Shown here piece after piece: positions 33,582 to 43,486 of a DNA stretch of 64,000 nucleotides (positions within the stretch are counted from its first letter, which is position 1; the number at the start of each line of letters is the position of its first letter). Source of the stretch: Bizionia argentinensis JUB59. Its GTDB lineage: Bacteria > Bacteroidota > Bacteroidia > Flavobacteriales > Flavobacteriaceae. The stretch covers positions 1 to 64,000 of the forward strand of contig NZ_AFXZ01000029.1 of assembly GCF_000224335.1 (NCBI RefSeq). Direction: 5' to 3'. The notes under the pieces were generated by a model, which was not told the origin of the DNA, searched no databases, and saw only the letters and a list, made by a program, of their open reading frames with translations. The translations under genes and the position numbers were made by a program.

Positions 33582-34169
33582 TTACTGATTATATTCAATG
33601 TCTAACTGATATTTATAAAGTAAACCTTCAAGATTAAATCCAGAGAATTTAGCCTTCTTTAACTTGTTTATTTCGGGATCTATTGCATAGTTACTAGCAG
33701 TCCTAAAATCGACCTTTTCTAGGACGGTATTTGAGAATATGGTGCCAGACAGGTCACATTCATAAAAGACAGAAGCAGATAAATTTACTTCAGAAAAATC
33801 AGTTTCTTTCAAAGAGCATTTATCAAATTTTGTTTTCGGTAATTTAGTGCCAAAAAAGGTGCAATATTCCAAACTGCATTTATAGAATGAGAAAGAAAAA
33901 AGAAACTTATTGCATTGTGAAAAATCAACACCCATTATTTTACATTCCTTGAAGATAGCATTTCTAAAGCCAGCTCCTTTAACTTGCGTCATCGAGAAGT
34001 TGCAGTTTTCAAACGTACAATCTTCAAAGCTATTACCGATAAGATCGCTTTTGGTGAAATTGCATCCCATAAAAATGCATTTATAAAACTCTCTATCTCT
34101 TAGAATCTTCTCGGTATAATCAACATTGGTAAATGTCTTTCTTTCGTGGATTATTATTTCGTTTTCCAT
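33582..34169 (-). CDS. Pentapeptide-repeat protein (Qnr/MfpA-like fold)
   Basis: A 195-residue protein made of pentapeptide repeats with the A(D/N)LXX pattern, here dominated by Phe at the central position (CIFMGCNFTKSDLIG, CTFENCNFSM, CSLKETDFSE). An interruption near residue 90 (FLFSFSFYKCS) and a C-terminal helical cap (KYQLDIEYN) resemble the layout of Qnr and MfpA proteins that mimic DNA and protect gyrase. Quinolone protection is therefore possible but cannot be claimed. The high cysteine content (about ten) is unusual. Confidence 0.7.
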   Translation of the reverse strand: MENEIIIHERKTFTNVDYTEKILRDREFYKCIFMGCNFTKSDLIGNSFEDCTFENCNFSMTQVKGAGFRNAIFKECKIMGVDFSQCNKFLFSFSFYKCSLEYCTFFGTKLPKTKFDKCSLKETDFSEVNLSASVFYECDLSGTIFSNTVLEKVDFRTASNYAIDPEINKLKKAKFSGFNLEGLLYKYQLDIEYNQ

Positions 34170-34195
34170 GGATTTAATTATATTTCATTGATTTA

Positions 34196-34627
34196 TTAAG
34201 ACCACAAAAACCAAGGGATTAAATAGGCTATAAGTCCAAATCCAAGTCCGTAATAAATCAGCAAGCGTCTGTATTTCGCTTTATCAGTTAAATTAGTTTT
34301 TTTAACAACTTTATATCCTATGGTAATTAAAACTGCAGCCAAAATCATGCCGATAGGATGCTCTACAATATAGAATCTTGATATTTTATGACCCATGGAA
34401 TCTCCTGAAAAATTGGATAAGCCTAAAGGCGATAAAAAATAAAGTAAAAGACCTATTAATATTTGAATGTGAACGGTAATCAATCCAATTAAAGCCGTAA
34501 TTTTTACAGATTTGTTGAAGGGTTTTTTGAGTAAAAATTTGGCTAGAATAATAACGATTATAATAAGAAGCAGGAATAATAATACCATTCCAATGCCATT
34601 ATGCGATTCTTTAAGAATATTATACAT
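34196..34627 (-). CDS. Small membrane protein with conserved histidines
   Basis: A 143-residue protein with four membrane helices. Histidines in ITVHIQILIGLL and YIVEHPIGM sit inside or at the end of helices and could bind haem b, as in small cytochrome b-like proteins. It lies 11 bases downstream of the azurin-like gene and 26 bases upstream of the pentapeptide gene, so it may be an electron partner of the cupredoxin. The haem assignment is inference. Confidence 0.55.
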   Translation of the reverse strand: MYNILKESHNGIGMVLLFLLLIIIVIILAKFLLKKPFNKSVKITALIGLITVHIQILIGLLLYFLSPLGLSNFSGDSMGHKISRFYIVEHPIGMILAAVLITIGYKVVKKTNLTDKAKYRRLLIYYGLGFGLIAYLIPWFLWS

Positions 34628-34638
34628 ATTTAAATTTT

Positions 34639-35154
34639 TTAGTTAACGTTAAATTTACCTTTCATAATTGAATAGTGTCCAGGGAATGAACATAGAAAAT
34701 CATAAATTCCTTTTTCTGGCGCTTTAAAAGTAACGCTCACACTTTCGCCACCACCAATGAGACCCGTGTAGGCAATAACATTCTTTTCGTCAGTTGGAAT
34801 ATATGCATTGTCTTTAGCTTTCAATGCTTGCTTGGTAAAATCCGAAATAGCAGTTCCTTTGGTTAAAAGCACAAAGTTATGTCCCATGGCGCTAAGCGTC
34901 ATTGTTCCTGTATGATGAAGCGTTAGGATTACAGTTTGACCTTCAAAAACAGTGATTTCTGATTTGTCAAATTGCATTTTATCATTAGAGTTTAATGTAA
35001 CTCTTATGGTGTCCTGTTTTGATAGACTTTCCAATTCGTCAACAGTCGGAATGTTTTCATTTGTCGTTGCGTTTTTATCATTTCCACAGGACACGATGAA
35101 TAGCAAGCTTAATGCAAGCATACCTAAAATAGACCTAGATTTAATATGTTTCAT
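34639..35154 (-). CDS. Azurin-like cupredoxin lipoprotein
   Basis: A 171-residue lipoprotein (lipobox FIVSC) with an azurin/plastocyanin fold. The type 1 copper ligands are visible: His in MGHNFVLL, then Cys, His and Met in FLCSFPGHYSIMKG. It carries electrons on the periplasmic face, probably to or from a membrane partner such as the histidine-containing protein encoded 11 bases downstream. The N-terminal acidic linker (NENIPTVDELESLS) tethers the domain to the membrane. An AraC regulator gene lies upstream on the same strand. Confidence 0.88.
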   Translation of the reverse strand: MKHIKSRSILGMLALSLLFIVSCGNDKNATTNENIPTVDELESLSKQDTIRVTLNSNDKMQFDKSEITVFEGQTVILTLHHTGTMTLSAMGHNFVLLTKGTAISDFTKQALKAKDNAYIPTDEKNVIAYTGLIGGGESVSVTFKAPEKGIYDFLCSFPGHYSIMKGKFNVN

Positions 35155-35219
35155 TGTATTTATTTTTCAGCAAATATAAGCTTCAAAGGGAAGAGTTTCA
35201 AGGACAGTGTCTGCAAGTA

Positions 35220-36128
35220 CTAGGACAAATCAATCATTTTACGGTAGTTTGAAGGGGTGTAATTGGTTTCAATCTTAAACAAACGACTAAAATAGGAATC
35301 ATCATTAAAACCGAGTTCTCTACTTATTTCCTTGATCTGCATGGTGCTTTGAAGAAGTAATACTTTAGCTTCAAGCATGGTTATTTCACGAATAACTTCT
35401 GAAGCGGTCTTACCGTTCTCCTGCTTTACGCGTTTATTTAAATGATTTGGTGTCATATTAAGCTGCGCTGCATATTCTTTAACAGGTAAATTTTGCTTGA
35501 ATTGTTTATGCACCAAATTCTGAAAATTGAAAAAAACCCTATTGTACCTTGGTATTACAGTTGCTTGTTTTTTTAAAGTCAAAACCAAATCGGCAATAAC
35601 GGTCGACAGATAGATAGGTATTAACCGGCAATTGTTTGGATTGCTTTTTCGGCTTTTATATAATTGATCAATCCGAGTTAATAAAAAGGATATGTTGGAT
35701 GCGGCTTCTTGAGAAACCTGAATATAGTTTTGTCTGTTAAGTTGTGTTTGAAATGTGCTAATAATTGGATTTGTTCCGATAAAATCATCTGAAAAATGAC
35801 AATAAAAGCCTTCTAAATCACTTGAAATAAATTCTGTGGTTGTAATACTGTTTTCGGGAGTGAAGAGGAAATCATGTTTTTTTAATTGAAATAATTCAAT
35901 TCCTAAACTCCTGGTCATGCTGCCATTAGTAATGAACACAAAATCATTAACCGTTTTTTTATGTGGTGGCAATGGCAGATTTAGACTAATATCATTTTCT
36001 TTAAATGAATGGATAAAAAATTGCGTGATGCTGTCATCATTCAATAATTCATCCAAATTATTCTTAATATGGTTTTTTCTAAAATTTAGCGGACTTAAAA
36101 TCGGTATGTTAAGTTTTGATTTCTTCAA
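35220..36128 (-). CDS. AraC-family transcriptional regulator
   Basis: A 302-residue regulator with a C-terminal double helix-turn-helix (about 205-300): LNMTPNHLNKRVKQENG and SRELGFNDDSYFSRLFKIET. The N-terminal 180 residues form a cupin-like sensor region without clear ligand residues. The start is supported by the first methionine after an AT-rich gap. It is upstream of the azurin gene on the same strand and may regulate the azurin-membrane protein group. Confidence 0.85.
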   Translation of the reverse strand: MKKSKLNIPILSPLNFRKNHIKNNLDELLNDDSITQFFIHSFKENDISLNLPLPPHKKTVNDFVFITNGSMTRSLGIELFQLKKHDFLFTPENSITTTEFISSDLEGFYCHFSDDFIGTNPIISTFQTQLNRQNYIQVSQEAASNISFLLTRIDQLYKSRKSNPNNCRLIPIYLSTVIADLVLTLKKQATVIPRYNRVFFNFQNLVHKQFKQNLPVKEYAAQLNMTPNHLNKRVKQENGKTASEVIREITMLEAKVLLLQSTMQIKEISRELGFNDDSYFSRLFKIETNYTPSNYRKMIDLS

Positions 36129-36222
36129 ATTCTATTCTTTTTTATAGATGTTGGATTCCTAACCACGCATTTTTAAGTTTATAGTATTTTTTAATTTTTG
36201 AAAGATATTCGAAAAGCAATAT

Positions 36223-36254
36223 AGCAGTTTATTACTTAAAAGTAATAAACTGCT
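36223..36254. terminator. Stem-loop between acyl-CoA dehydrogenase and AraC genes
   Basis: A perfect inverted repeat with 15-base arms (AGCAGTTTATTACTT) and a two-base loop. It lies 45 bases after the dehydrogenase stop. The following T tract on the minus strand is weak, so it could be a terminator or a repeat; I favour terminator. Confidence 0.55.
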
Positions 36255-36298
36255 AAACAGCATAAAAAACATTAAAAATTGGTAATTAAATACCAGTT

Positions 36299-37660
36299 TT
36301 ATACAAAGGCACTGTAGCCAGTAATGGCGCGACCTACAATCAAGGAGTTAATTTCTTTAGTGCCTTCATAGGAGTAAATGGCTTCGGCATCTGCAACAAA
36401 ACGCGCGACGTCATATTCTAATAAAATCCCATTGCCGCCCATAACTTCACGAGCACGACTTACCACATCCCTGGTCCGCATGGAGCAGAATACTTTGGCT
36501 AATGATGCATGCTCATCGGTTAACAAACCTTGATCTTGTAATTCTGAAAGACGATATACCATGGCTTTCATAGCTGTTAAGTTGGCGAGCATTTCAACTA
36601 AATGATTTTGAATAAGCTGAAATTTCGCAATAGGTTTTCCAAATTGCTCTCGTTTTTTGGTGTATTTCAATGCACTTTCGTAAGCACCTCTGGCACAACC
36701 TAAAGCTTGCCAAGCAACACCAGCACGTGTCATTCTTAATACTTTAGCTGTGTCTTTAAAAGAGTTAGCTTTTTGCAAACGATCACTTTCAGGAATTTTA
36801 CAATCGGTTAAGGTAATGAGGGCATTTTGTACGGTACGCAATGCCATTTTATTCTCAATTTTTTCAGCTTTATAATCTGGATTGCCTTTGCGTAATAAGA
36901 AACCTTTAGCTTGATTATCTTCTATATCTCTTGCCCAAATAATAATAACATCTGCAAAAGTAGCATTCCCGATCCACTTTTTCTGCCCATTTAAAACCCA
37001 TTCATCACCAACTTTTTCACAGGTTGTTTCCATGCCGCCAGCAACGCCACTCCCAACGTTAGGCTCCGTTAAACCGAAAGCACCAATAGCTTCCATTTTT
37101 TGCATTTTTGGTAACCATTCTTGTTTTTGCTCCTCACTTCCGCAGAGGTAAATGGAACCCATGGCGAGTCCACTATGTACACCGAAAAATGTGGAAATAG
37201 ATACATCAACTCGTGCTAATTCTTCAGCTATGATACCTTCCATTAAAAAAGGCATGTTTGGGCATCCATAACCATCATAGGTTACACCACAAATATTTAA
37301 TGCCGCTAATTTGGGAATGATATCCATTGGAAATTCGGCTTTATTCCAGTAATGATTAGCAATAGGCTGGATTTCTGTTTCCATAAAGCTGCGGACTTTT
37401 AATTGAATTTCGCGCTGTTCTTGGGTTAGTTTTAAATCGTAATCATAGAAATCTCCATCAATAGGAGGCAGTTTGTGCTGTCCTTTTTTTGCCTTTTCAG
37501 TCAGCATTTTCATTAAGCCTTTGAGTTGTACATCATCTAATTCGCCAACAGATTTCATGATTTTGGGTAAATCTATCTTTTCTGAAATTTCACCTAATTC
37601 GGCAAAATCTATATTCTTCATTAAATGGGTAATTTGCTTAATTTTTTTAAAGAGTTCCAT
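36299..37660 (-). CDS. Acyl-CoA dehydrogenase (glutaryl-CoA dehydrogenase-like)
   Basis: A 453-residue flavoprotein. The acyl-CoA dehydrogenase core has GAFGLTEPNVGS and WIGNATFADV (FAD contacts) and SYEGTKEINSLIVGRAITG near the C terminus, where the catalytic glutamate lies in YEGT as in glutaryl-CoA dehydrogenase and isovaleryl-CoA dehydrogenase. An N-terminal extension of about 60 charged residues precedes the core. It oxidises an acyl-CoA in lysine/tryptophan or fatty-acid breakdown; the exact chain is not certain. It is a single gene with its own terminator-like hairpin. Confidence 0.82.
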   Translation of the reverse strand: MELFKKIKQITHLMKNIDFAELGEISEKIDLPKIMKSVGELDDVQLKGLMKMLTEKAKKGQHKLPPIDGDFYDYDLKLTQEQREIQLKVRSFMETEIQPIANHYWNKAEFPMDIIPKLAALNICGVTYDGYGCPNMPFLMEGIIAEELARVDVSISTFFGVHSGLAMGSIYLCGSEEQKQEWLPKMQKMEAIGAFGLTEPNVGSGVAGGMETTCEKVGDEWVLNGQKKWIGNATFADVIIIWARDIEDNQAKGFLLRKGNPDYKAEKIENKMALRTVQNALITLTDCKIPESDRLQKANSFKDTAKVLRMTRAGVAWQALGCARGAYESALKYTKKREQFGKPIAKFQLIQNHLVEMLANLTAMKAMVYRLSELQDQGLLTDEHASLAKVFCSMRTRDVVSRAREVMGGNGILLEYDVARFVADAEAIYSYEGTKEINSLIVGRAITGYSAFV

Positions 37661-38001
37661 TTTTATTATTTTAATTAGGGTGTAATATTCGTTTTAATAG
37701 TAAAGTACAATTTTATTCTACAGTTATCTAATGTACTTAAAACTCATGTATAGTTTTAGGTATGTTCATCTTTTTTAAATATTAGATGTTGAGACTAAAT
37801 TTATAATCATTATTGAAAAAATGAACATAGGTTAAATATTACTGGCAAGTACCTACGGGGTAAATTGTTAGAGTATACAGTGAAAAGTATGTGGGTTTTG
37901 TTAATAATTCAAAACTTACACACTGTAAGTCAATATGATTATTTCTAAAACTATGTTAAAAAAAACAAGAGTTATTTAAATTTCGTAACTTCGCCATACT
38001 T
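37661..38001. other. Intergenic region between divergent genes, probable copper-island promoter
   Basis: This 341-base AT-rich gap separates the dehydrogenase (minus) and the first copper-island gene (plus). TAACTTCG at 37986-37993 differs from the -7 consensus TAnnTTTG at one position and lies eight bases before ATG 38002. No clear operator palindrome is seen. Confidence 0.45.
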
Positions 38002-38415
38002 ATGAATAAAGTATTCCATAAAATAATGTCTTTATCAATGGCTTTCGTCGTGTTGTTTTCGACGATGTCGTTTACTATAGATATGCATTATTGTGGCGGT
38101 ACTTTAATGGATACAGCTATTTTCCATAAAGTAGAAACCTGCGGTATGGAAATGGAAAACCCATTAACTGAAGGATGCTCTATTGCAAAAACGAATTGTT
38201 GTATTGATGAGCAAGTTGTTTTGGATGGTCAAGACGAATTGCAATTTCATGTCGATAAAATTTCCTTTGAACAACAAGTATTTATTGCATCATTTGTTTA
38301 TTCTTACATCAACCTTTTTGAAAGTGTTGATAATAACGGTTCTTCTTTTGAAGAATATGAACCACCACTCGTCATCAAACAAATCTTCAAGTTTGACGAG
38401 ACCTATTTAATTTAA
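38002..38415 (+). CDS. HYC_CC_PP family protein
   Basis: A 137-residue exported protein with a signal peptide (MSLSMAFVVLFSTMSFT). It carries the features that name the family: HYC in IDMHYCGG, CC in KTNCCIDE and PP in YEPPLV. The cysteines and histidine suggest metal binding in the periplasm. The family commonly sits just before CusA-like efflux genes in Bacteroidota, exactly as here, so a role as periplasmic metal sensor or chaperone is likely but unproven. It begins the copper island. Confidence 0.85.
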   Translation: MNKVFHKIMSLSMAFVVLFSTMSFTIDMHYCGGTLMDTAIFHKVETCGMEMENPLTEGCSIAKTNCCIDEQVVLDGQDELQFHVDKISFEQQVFIASFVYSYINLFESVDNNGSSFEEYEPPLVIKQIFKFDETYLI

Positions 38416-38550
38416 TTTTTTAGTAGTTGGTTATAATACAAAATACTTTGTGTTATAGCCTGTTTATGTTTAGATGTTACTTTTGAAAGCTACTTCTAGA
38501 AATATTCTGTACCTAAATATTTTGTACTTACTGCTAAAATCTTATAACTC

Positions 38551-41500
38551 ATGCTAAATAAAAGCATCAAATTTTTAATAGAGAATAAACTCGTAGCCGT
38601 TTTATTACTCGTCCTTTTTGTGGGATGGGGAACCGTAAACGCTCCTTTTAATTGGGATACTGGTTTTTTACCAAGTGATCCTGTGGCTGTGGATGCTATT
38701 CCAGATATTGGTGAAAATCAACAAATTGTTTTTACCAAATGGGAAGGTCGATCACCACAAGACATTGAAGATCAGATTACCTACCCATTAACAACCTCTT
38801 TACTTGGTATTCCAGGTGTGAAAACTATTCGTAGTTCATCTATGTTTGGTTTTTCGAGTATCTATATCATTTTTGAAGAAGATATTGAGTTTTATTGGAG
38901 TCGAAGTCGAATTCTGGAAAAACTAAATTCACTACCAAGTGGCCTATTACCAGAAGATGTTAACCCTGCTCTAGGACCAGATGCCACAGGTTTAGGACAA
39001 ATATTTTGGTACACATTAGAAGGTCGTGATGAAAATGGAAACGTAACCGGTGGATGGGATTTACATGAGTTGCGCAGCATCCAAGATTATTATGTCAAGT
39101 ATGCCTTGTCGTCTGCAAGTGGGGTCTCGGAAGTGGCTTCTATTGGTGGCTATGTTCAGGAATATCAAATTGATGTGAATCCAGAACTCATGCGTCAATA
39201 CAATATTGGATTAGACCAAGTTGTAAAAGCAGTTAAGCAAAGTAATAAAGATATAGGTGCGCAAACTTTAGAAATTAATCAAGCTGAATATTTAGTTCGC
39301 GGTTTGGGATACGTTAAGTCGGTTTCCGATATTGAAAATGCAGTTGTTACTTCTGAAGATTTTACGTCTATAAAAATTAAAGACATTGGGAAAGTGGCGT
39401 TAGGTCCTGCTGCAAGACGCGGAATTTTGGATAAAGAAGGCGCTGAGGTAGTTGGTGGTGTGGTAGTAGCACGTTATGGTGCCAATCCAATGGAAGTAAT
39501 TAATAATGTTAAAGTACAAATCAATGAATTAAGTGCTGGTTTACCTTCAAAAGTATTATCGGATGGCAGAACCTCACAACTTACTATTATTCCTTTTTAT
39601 GACCGTTCAGAACTGATTCAAGAAACATTAGAAACACTTAATGAAGCCTTAACATTAGAAATTTTAATTACTATACTGGTTATTATCGTTATGGTATTTA
39701 ATCTTCGTGCATCGATTTTAATTTCCGGATTATTACCCGTTGCCGTTTTAATGGTGTTTATAGCTATGAAACTTTTTGATGTGGATGCGAATATTGTGGC
39801 ATTATCGGGAATTGCAATTGCCATTGGTACCATGGTGGATGTGGGAGTCATACTTTCCGAAAATATCATACGTCATCTCGATGAAGAAGATGGTAAAGAA
39901 CCTATAAACACGGTAGTTTACAATGCTACAAAAGAAGTTTCTGGTGCTATTGTAACAGCAGTTATGACTACCATTATTAGTTTTATTCCTGTCTTTACTA
40001 TGATTGGTGCCGAAGGAAAACTGTTTAGACCTTTAGCATTTACTAAAACATTTGCCTTAACAGCCTCTTTGATTGTTGCTTTATTTTTAATACCGCCTTT
40101 TGCAGCTTTTTTATTCAGAAGAAAAAGCATTAAAAAGAGTTTTAGCTACATGATAAATATAGCTTTAATTGTAGCTGGAATTATCGCTGTTATTTATGGT
40201 TATTGGTTAGGTATTATCTTAATCGGCTTTGGCGTTGTTGGAATATTAAAACTTCAAGAAACCGTAAGCGAAAAGCAAGCCAACGGTATCAATATTATCA
40301 TTTCGGCATTATCAATCGTGTTTTTACTAGCTGAATACTGGCGACCATTGGGTGTTGATAAAAGCATTTTTTGGAATCTGATTTTTGTAGGTGTTATTTG
40401 TTTCGGATTATTAGGCGTTTTTACGCTGTTTAAAAATTACTATACACGTATTTTACGTTGGTGTTTAGATAATAAAATATTGTTTCTGTCTTTACCTACT
40501 GCTATTGTAATTGCTGGCTTTTTCATTATGAAAAATACAGGAAAAGAGTTTATGCCGTCGTTAAATGAAGGTTCTTTTCTGCTCATGCCTACATCTATGC
40601 CACATTCTGGTGTAGAAGAAAATAAACGTGTTTTACAACAGTTAGATATGGCCGTAGCCAGTATTCCAGAAATTGAAACCGTTGTGGGTAAAGCTGGTCG
40701 CACAGAATCGGCTTTAGATCCTGCGCCTTTATCTATGTATGAGAATATTATTCAGTATAAATCTGAATATATGCTGAATGAAAACGGCGAGCGACAACGT
40801 TATAAGGTGAATGATGACGGTTTATTTGAATTGAAAGATGGACGTTTTATTGGAAATCCAAATGCAACTGAAAATGGCACTTTGAGTAACGTTAAAAACT
40901 CGCAGCTAATCCAAGACAATGACGGTGAATTCTACCGCAACTGGCGACCAGAAATTAAATCGCCAGACGATATTTGGAAGGAGATTGTACGCGTTACTAA
41001 ATTACCTGGCGTAACATCTGCACCTAAATTACAGCCAATTGAAACCCGACTGGTCATGCTTCAAACCGGCATGCGTGCACCTATGGGAATTAAAGTTAAA
41101 GGACAAGATTTAAAACAAATTGAAGCTTTTGGTGTCGAGTTAGAAAACATATTAAAACAAGCTGAGGGTGTTAAAAAGGAAGCTGTTTTTGCAGACCGTA
41201 TTGTAGGTAAACCCTATTTGTTAATCGATATTGATAGAGAAAAAATTGCCCGATATGGTATTACCATTGAAGACGTTCAAAGTGTATTGCAAGTCGCCAT
41301 TGGTGGTATGGTCTTAACGCAAACAGTAGAGGGTAGAGAGCGTTATGGCGTTCGAGTTCGTTACCCAAGAGAGTTACGTGCCAACCCAACGGATTTAGAG
41401 CAAATTTATATTCCTGTTGAAAAAGGAAGTCCGGTTCCTTTAAGTGAGTTAGCAACTATTCGTTACGAACAAGGGCCACAAGTTATTAAAAGTGAAGACA

Positions 41501-42258
41501 CCTTTTTAGTCGGTTATGTATTGTTTGATAAGTTGGATGGTTTTGCGGAAGTGAATGTGGTTGAAGGTGCACAAGCTTTAATTAAAGAGAAGATTGATTC
41601 AGGTGAATTAATTGTCCCTAAAGGAATTAATTACCAGTTTACAGGAACGTATGAAAATCAGCTACGAGCAGAAAAAACCTTATCGGTTGTGGTGCCTTTG
41701 GCATTGGCAGTTATCTTTCTAATTTTATATTTCCAATTCCGTTCTGTAGCAACATCATTGATGGTTTTTACAGGAATAGCAGTCGCCTTTGCAGGTGGTT
41801 TTATTATGATTTGGCTGTACGGGCAGGACTGGTTTTTAAACTTTAATTTCTTCGGAGAAAACTTACGAGATCTATTCCAAATGCATCCTATTAACTTAAG
41901 TGTAGCCGTTTGGGTTGGGTTTATTGCACTCTTCGGAATTGCAACCGATGACGGTGTGGTTATGGCAACTTATTTAACCCAAACCTTCGATAGGAATACA
42001 CCAGATAACAAAAAGGAAATTAGAGCCTCTATTGTTGAAGCAGGAGAAAAACGTATTCGCCCGTGTTTAATGACAACAGCAACTACCATTTTAGCATTAT
42101 TACCAATTTTAACCTCTACAGGACGTGGAAGTGATATTATGATTCCCATGGCAATTCCTAGTTTTGGAGGTATGCTAATAGCATTAATTACCTTATTTGT
42201 AGTGCCAGTCTTATATAGCTGGAGAGCGGAATCTCAACTTAAAAGAGCAACAAAATGA
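38551..42258 (+). CDS. cusA: CusA/CzcA-type heavy-metal RND efflux pump
   Basis: A 1235-residue inner-membrane RND transporter. The N-terminal region with PDIGENQQIVFTKWEGRSP and the block GIATDDGVVMATYLTQ in the second half match heavy-metal RND pumps, and copper/silver export is the natural call in this island. It is about 200 residues longer than CusA. An extra stretch of about four hydrophobic segments (about 530-640) lies between the halves, and a hydrophilic insertion near 740-800 lies in the periplasmic part. It overlaps the TolC gene by four bases. CusB is not adjacent but 11 kb downstream. Confidence 0.9.
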   Translation: MLNKSIKFLIENKLVAVLLLVLFVGWGTVNAPFNWDTGFLPSDPVAVDAIPDIGENQQIVFTKWEGRSPQDIEDQITYPLTTSLLGIPGVKTIRSSSMFGFSSIYIIFEEDIEFYWSRSRILEKLNSLPSGLLPEDVNPALGPDATGLGQIFWYTLEGRDENGNVTGGWDLHELRSIQDYYVKYALSSASGVSEVASIGGYVQEYQIDVNPELMRQYNIGLDQVVKAVKQSNKDIGAQTLEINQAEYLVRGLGYVKSVSDIENAVVTSEDFTSIKIKDIGKVALGPAARRGILDKEGAEVVGGVVVARYGANPMEVINNVKVQINELSAGLPSKVLSDGRTSQLTIIPFYDRSELIQETLETLNEALTLEILITILVIIVMVFNLRASILISGLLPVAVLMVFIAMKLFDVDANIVALSGIAIAIGTMVDVGVILSENIIRHLDEEDGKEPINTVVYNATKEVSGAIVTAVMTTIISFIPVFTMIGAEGKLFRPLAFTKTFALTASLIVALFLIPPFAAFLFRRKSIKKSFSYMINIALIVAGIIAVIYGYWLGIILIGFGVVGILKLQETVSEKQANGINIIISALSIVFLLAEYWRPLGVDKSIFWNLIFVGVICFGLLGVFTLFKNYYTRILRWCLDNKILFLSLPTAIVIAGFFIMKNTGKEFMPSLNEGSFLLMPTSMPHSGVEENKRVLQQLDMAVASIPEIETVVGKAGRTESALDPAPLSMYENIIQYKSEYMLNENGERQRYKVNDDGLFELKDGRFIGNPNATENGTLSNVKNSQLIQDNDGEFYRNWRPEIKSPDDIWKEIVRVTKLPGVTSAPKLQPIETRLVMLQTGMRAPMGIKVKGQDLKQIEAFGVELENILKQAEGVKKEAVFADRIVGKPYLLIDIDREKIARYGITIEDVQSVLQVAIGGMVLTQTVEGRERYGVRVRYPRELRANPTDLEQIYIPVEKGSPVPLSELATIRYEQGPQVIKSEDTFLVGYVLFDKLDGFAEVNVVEGAQALIKEKIDSGELIVPKGINYQFTGTYENQLRAEKTLSVVVPLALAVIFLILYFQFRSVATSLMVFTGIAVAFAGGFIMIWLYGQDWFLNFNFFGENLRDLFQMHPINLSVAVWVGFIALFGIATDDGVVMATYLTQTFDRNTPDNKKEIRASIVEAGEKRIRPCLMTTATTILALLPILTSTGRGSDIMIPMAIPSFGGMLIALITLFVVPVLYSWRAESQLKRATK

Positions 42259-43484
42259 AACACATAAAATCACATATAAAAACCCTGTTAATTTTGAGTT
42301 CCTTTCTCTTTGTGCTTTCCCTTCAAAGCCAAGAATTGAAAAGCCTCATTGACGAAGCATTAACCAATAATCCAGAGATTAAAAAGTTTGATTTTCAGTA
42401 TCAAATTGCTTCGGAAAAAGTAAATGAAGTCAACAGTTTACCAAACACCGAATTTAATGCAGGTGTTATGGCTATTGCACCGGAAATGGACATGCCTATG
42501 GAACGTTTTCGAGTCGCTGTCATGCAAATGCTGCCGTGGTTTGGTACTATTTCAGCAAGAGAAAACTATGCAACATCCATGGCCGACGCGCAATATATTG
42601 AAGTCACTATTGCCAAACGAAAATTAGCGCTTTCTGTTTCTGAATTTTACTATCTACTTTATGAAATTAGAGCCAAACAGGATGTGCTTGATAAAAATAT
42701 AGCACTTTTAGAGTCTTATGAGCAGCTAGCGCTTAATTCCTTGGAAGTTGGTAAAGCATCGGCAGTAGACGTTTTAAGATTACAGATTCGGCAAAACGAA
42801 CTTATTCAGGAGAAAGACGTTTTAATTCAGCAAAACAAAGGGATTCAAGCCGCTTTGAATAGTTTAATGAATCGCGAATATGATGTGGTTGTAACCGTAG
42901 TTGATTCTATGGGGATTCCCGAAGAAGACCCTTTTTATGGTTATGAAGCTTTGTCGGTAAATCCAGAGTTACTAAAATATGATAAGCTTTATGAGTCAGT
43001 TGAACAATCCGAATTACTAAATCAGAAAGAAGGTGGGCCGATGATTGGTTTTGGACTAGAATATATCAATCAAGAAAATAGCCCTATGATTACCAGCTCG
43101 TATAAAGATATGATTATGCCTATGGTTTCAGTATCTATTCCAATTTTCAGCAAAAAGTATACATCTCAAACTAGACAAAACGATTTGCGAAAGTTAGAAA
43201 TTCAATCCCAAAAAGATGAAAGATTAAATATGCTAACCTCGGAATTATCAAAAGCTATTTCGCAGCGCAATCAGGCACGTATTAAATTTAATACACAAGA
43301 TAAAAATCTGAAGCAAGCTAAAAACGCCGAAGATATTCTTATCAAAAATTATGAAACTGGAACTATTAATTTTAAGGATGTTTTAGATATTCAGGAATTG
43401 CAGTTAAAGTTTCAAATGGGCCAAATTGAAACCACAAAACTATATTATGTGCAATCCGCTTTAATTAATTATTTAATCAACTAA
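42255..43484 (+). CDS. TolC-family outer membrane efflux protein (CusC-like)
   Basis: A 409-residue outer-membrane channel protein with a signal peptide (LLILSSFLFVLSLQSQ). Two repeats of long alpha-helical regions are present, for example EFYYLLYEIRAKQDVLDKN and NYETGTINFKDVLDIQELQ, the latter typical of the last TolC helix. A methionine-rich start segment (MAIAPEMDMPMERF) is unusual and may bind copper. It overlaps cusA by four bases and forms the outer part of the same efflux pump. Confidence 0.85.
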   Translation: MKHIKSHIKTLLILSSFLFVLSLQSQELKSLIDEALTNNPEIKKFDFQYQIASEKVNEVNSLPNTEFNAGVMAIAPEMDMPMERFRVAVMQMLPWFGTISARENYATSMADAQYIEVTIAKRKLALSVSEFYYLLYEIRAKQDVLDKNIALLESYEQLALNSLEVGKASAVDVLRLQIRQNELIQEKDVLIQQNKGIQAALNSLMNREYDVVVTVVDSMGIPEEDPFYGYEALSVNPELLKYDKLYESVEQSELLNQKEGGPMIGFGLEYINQENSPMITSSYKDMIMPMVSVSIPIFSKKYTSQTRQNDLRKLEIQSQKDERLNMLTSELSKAISQRNQARIKFNTQDKNLKQAKNAEDILIKNYETGTINFKDVLDIQELQLKFQMGQIETTKLYYVQSALINYLIN

Positions 43485-43486
43485 CT

